NCBI GenBank assembly: GCA_934645275.1
Contig: CAKUDW010000088.1
Span: 1 to 7,643 of the forward strand
From: an uncultured Clostridia bacterium
GTDB lineage: Bacteria; Bacillota_A; Clostridia; Christensenellales; Aristaeellaceae
Reading direction: 5' to 3'
DNA: 7,643 bases
A program made the translations under genes and the position numbers. Position 1 is the stretch's first letter. The number at the start of each line of letters is the position of its first letter. Shown in pieces: positions 6,354-7,643 of this stretch. Below the pieces are notes generated by a model. The model saw nothing but the letters and a program-made list of their open reading frames with translations. It made no database searches and was not told the DNA's origin.

Positions 6354-7199
6354 TCACCGCCCAATATTGGGCGTGAAAAGCTCGATTTTCTCGCTGGCCA
6401 ATTTCTTGCCTGCCTCTTTTCCGGCATTAAACAACGTCATAACGTTGTAGGTAATTCCTTCCTGCTGCACGCGCTGCATTTCCCGACCCATGGCGCAAAT
6501 AAACTCCGTACAGATATTCACCTTGGAAATGCCGCACTTTATCGCCTGTCGGACAGCCTCATCAGGGGTTCCCGAACCACCATGCAATACCAACGGAATC
6601 GCAACCTTGGCCGCGATCTGCTTTAGACGATCAATATCAATATGCGGCGTTTCCTTATAAAAGCCATGCGCCGTGCCGATCGCTACTGCCAACGCATCGA
6701 CGCCAGTTCTAGCCACAAACTCAGCGGCACTGTCCGGATCTGTCAACGCATTTGCTGAAACCACGTTTCCCTCGTTTCCCAGTAATTGTCCAAGTTCCGC
6801 CTCCACCGTGGCGCCGTACTGCGCCGCCAGGCGAACCACCTGCGACGTAATATAGATATTATCCTCAAAAGAACGCGCCGAGGCGTCGATCATTACAGAA
6901 GTAAAGCCCGCCTCCAATGCCAGCAGCACCTCGCCATAGCTATCTGCATGATCCAAATGCAATGCAACTGGAACCAAAGCGTGCTCAGCAGCCATGGAAG
7001 CAATGCGATAGGCATTCGGATAGCCCCCCATATAATCGCGTTCAAAGTGACCCACCTGCAAAATCACCGGAACGCGCCTGGCCTCGGCGGCTTCAATAAC
7101 AGCGCGTGCGGAGTCATACGACCAGAATTCAAACGCGCCCACTGCATTTCCATCATGCCGAGCTTTGATTAGCATCTGTTTCATTGGAGTCAGAGACAT
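6354..7199 (-). CDS. Class II (zinc) DHAP-dependent aldolase, fructose/tagatose-bisphosphate aldolase family
   Basis: Cytoplasmic zinc aldolase predicted to cleave a phosphorylated ketose to DHAP plus an aldehyde. With the start at 7199 it has 281 residues, typical for KbaY/GatY/FbaA-like enzymes. Seen: N-terminal MKQMLIKARHDGNAVGAFEF; HLDHAD (81-86) with catalytic D83 and zinc ligand H84; VEAELGQLLG (132-141); zinc ligand H178 in AIGTAHGFY; zinc ligand H206 in LVLHGGSG with the phosphate-binding GGSG; and KVNICTEF (226-233), matching the phosphate/ketose site segment. All metal ligands are intact. An in-frame ATG lies seven codons upstream at 7220 but has no ribosome site, while AAAGGTGGG sits 7 nt before 7199. 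It is the first gene of the operon, about 60 nt from the predicted transcription start. It could act on ketohexose 1-phosphate, 6-phosphate or bisphosphate; IolJ-type activity cannot be ruled out from motifs but lacks supporting inositol genes. Confidence 0.92.
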   Translation of the reverse strand: MSLTPMKQMLIKARHDGNAVGAFEFWSYDSARAVIEAAEARRVPVILQVGHFERDYMGGYPNAYRIASMAAEHALVPVALHLDHADSYGEVLLALEAGFTSVMIDASARSFEDNIYITSQVVRLAAQYGATVEAELGQLLGNEGNVVSANALTDPDSAAEFVARTGVDALAVAIGTAHGFYKETPHIDIDRLKQIAAKVAIPLVLHGGSGTPDEAVRQAIKCGISKVNICTEFICAMGREMQRVQQEGITYNVMTLFNAGKEAGKKLASEKIELFTPNIGR

Positions 7200-7206
7200 T
7201 TTATAT

Positions 7207-7215
7207 CCCACCTTT
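7207..7215 (-). promoter_or_regulatory. Ribosome binding site that fixes the aldolase start
   Basis: AAAGGTGGG on the minus strand ends 7 nt before the ATG at 7199. The farther in-frame ATG at 7220 is preceded only by TTTTATTAA, so it has no ribosome site, and using it would put this site inside the coding region. The inner start also gives the usual family N-terminus. Confidence 0.85.
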
Positions 7216-7217
7216 GG

Positions 7218-7241
7218 CATTTAATAAAATCATTTAATAAA
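7218..7241 (-). repeat. 11-nt direct repeat in the operon leader, possible operator
   Basis: On the minus strand TTTATTAAATG occurs twice without mismatch (7231-7241 and 7218-7228), 13 nt apart, between the predicted transcription start and the ribosome site. The core ATTAAATG appears a third time in the promoter spacer/-35 (7282-7289). The upstream copy is part of an odd palindrome ATTTA-T-TAAAT. It could be a regulator site for the ROK protein, or merely AT-rich leader sequence. Confidence 0.4.
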
Positions 7242-7265
7242 TAAATTAAAATAATTTGTACTATC

Positions 7266-7294
7266 ATTTTATCAGCAAACGCATTTAATGTCAA
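7266..7294 (-). promoter_or_regulatory. Strong sigma-A-type promoter of the catabolic operon
   Basis: On the minus strand a perfect TTGACA (7289-7294) and TAAAAT (7266-7271) are separated by 17 nt, and TGA before the -10 gives an extended -10. Transcription would begin near 7259, with a leader of about 60 nt before the aldolase ATG at 7199. This is the only near-consensus promoter upstream of the six-gene run, so it probably drives aldolase to permease. It overlaps a short inverted repeat, which suggests it is repressed without inducer. Confidence 0.8.
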
Positions 7295-7297
7295 TGC
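7281..7297. promoter_or_regulatory. Inverted repeat over the -35 box, candidate operator
   Basis: GCATT (7281-7285) and AATGC (7293-7297) are inverted around 7 nt, and within them lies the palindrome CATT-T-AATG (7282-7290). The site covers the -35 hexamer, where a bound repressor would block RNA polymerase. A close relative, CATTCAATG, occurs at 7364-7372. Which protein binds, if any, is inferred; the ROK regulator is the obvious candidate. Confidence 0.4.
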
Positions 7298-7363
7298 TTT
7301 CCATTCATTATCCTTGCATTTTATGAATATATTCCACATTATACAGTTACAATTTATACAATT

Positions 7364-7384
7364 CATTCAATGTATCGTTAACGA
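7364..7384. promoter_or_regulatory. Upstream palindromes, possible distal regulatory site
   Basis: CATTCAATG (7364-7372, arms CATT/AATG) is followed after 2 nt by a perfect 10-bp palindrome TCGTTAACGA (7375-7384). They lie about 105-125 bp upstream of the predicted transcription start. The first resembles the palindrome at the promoter. A distal operator or activator site is possible, but short palindromes arise by chance in AT-rich DNA. Confidence 0.3.
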
Positions 7385-7557
7385 ACAATCTCGAAAGCCC
7401 CAGCAATATGCGATACAGATTTTCTGATGATCTCCACAGCCATCGTACAGACGGTAGCGCCATACTTTCCAAGATATATCTGCCGTCGTTCGCTCTGTGT
7501 TTACTATTTCTAAACTTTTAATTGCATAATACAACTACGCACACATTTAACACACAT

Positions 7558-7592
7558 CAACGCCCCGCAGGCATTGACTTCGGGGCGCGTTG
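7558..7592. terminator. GC-rich hairpin, possible terminator, orientation unclear
   Basis: CGCCCCG (7561-7567) pairs with CGGGGCG (7581-7587) around a 13-nt loop. Alternatively CAACGCCCCG pairs with CGGGG plus CGTTG across a 2-nt bulge, giving a 10-bp stem. Neither strand has a clean T-run after it: the plus strand continues GTGGTTTAATAAAAT, the minus strand ATGTGTGTTAAATG. It most likely ends transcription of a gene to the right, insulating this operon. Confidence 0.4.
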
Positions 7593-7643
7593 GTGGTTTA
7601 ATAAAATAGCTTTTGAAGTTTAGCAATTTTAAACCTCTCCGGC

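Larger units (their letters stand above)
7300..7643. other. Non-coding upstream region without a recognisable gene
   Basis: About 340 nt with no supportable gene on either strand. It contains the distal palindromes at 7364-7384, an unassigned open stretch on the minus strand at 7534-7367 without a plausible start, and the GC-rich hairpin at 7558-7592. The far right end could contain the last codons of an upstream minus-strand gene (a TAA at 7631-7629), but too little is present to say so. Confidence 0.6.

Noticed and set aside
5417..7199. Kinase and aldolase as IolC and IolJ of inositol catabolism, or as sulfofructose kinase and aldolase
   Set aside because: The PfkB plus class II aldolase pairing fits, but no inositol dehydrogenase, IolB, IolD or IolE is present, and no sulfosugar isomerase or sulfolactaldehyde enzyme. 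The dehydrogenase is a polyol-type zinc enzyme instead.
7371..7384. Possible CcpA cre site at TGTATCGTTAACGA
   Set aside because: The CG core is one base out of register with the cre consensus and the 3' half does not match, so catabolite control cannot be claimed from it.
7367..7534. Open stretch of about 55 codons on the minus strand upstream of the operon
   Set aside because: There is no ATG, only a TTG without a ribosome site, and the translation resembles nothing I know. The length is within chance.

Overview
The window holds one compact sugar or polyol catabolism locus. All recognisable genes lie on the minus strand, so it reads from right to left. The strong Shine-Dalgarno sequences (AAAGGAG, GGAGGG, AGGAG), the intermediate base composition and the gene types point to an anaerobic gut-type Bacillota/Clostridia, perhaps near Christensenellales. 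The unlipidated exported binding protein is slightly unusual for a monoderm, and a spirochaete cannot be excluded from this sequence alone.

Layout in direction of transcription: (1) 7643-7220, an AT-rich non-coding region with an unassigned GC-rich hairpin, several short palindromes, a near-consensus sigma-A promoter (TTGACA, 17 nt, TAAAAT with extended TG) and an 11-nt direct repeat in the leader. (2) 7199-6354, a class II DHAP-dependent aldolase. (3) 6331-5417, a PfkB/ribokinase-family sugar kinase. (4) 5397-4351, a zinc-dependent sorbitol-dehydrogenase-type polyol dehydrogenase. (5) 4275-3337, a periplasmic-type sugar-binding protein. (6) 3224-1713, an RbsA-type double ATPase. (7) 1716-736, an RbsC-type permease. 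(8) 634-1, the N-terminal two thirds or so of a ROK-family (NagC/XylR-type) regulator that runs off the left edge and has its own candidate promoter.

Inferred joint function: the binding protein, ATPase and permease import an unphosphorylated polyol or sugar. The dehydrogenase oxidises the polyol to a ketose, the kinase phosphorylates the ketose, and the aldolase splits it to DHAP plus an aldehyde or aldehyde phosphate. The ROK protein is the likely local regulator. With one kinase and no isomerase, a ketose-1-phosphate route is the simplest complete reading, but the substrate cannot be read from the sequence.

Two starts should be moved inward from the longest open frames on the basis of ribosome binding sites: the aldolase to 7199 and the dehydrogenase to 5397. 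A perfect 10-bp stem-loop (one G-U pair) directly after the binding-protein gene probably sets binding-protein mRNA levels above those of the transporter. I see no mobile element, CRISPR array, tRNA or rRNA, and no clear sign of a wholly new system. The novelty, if any, is the unassigned substrate and the operator architecture.
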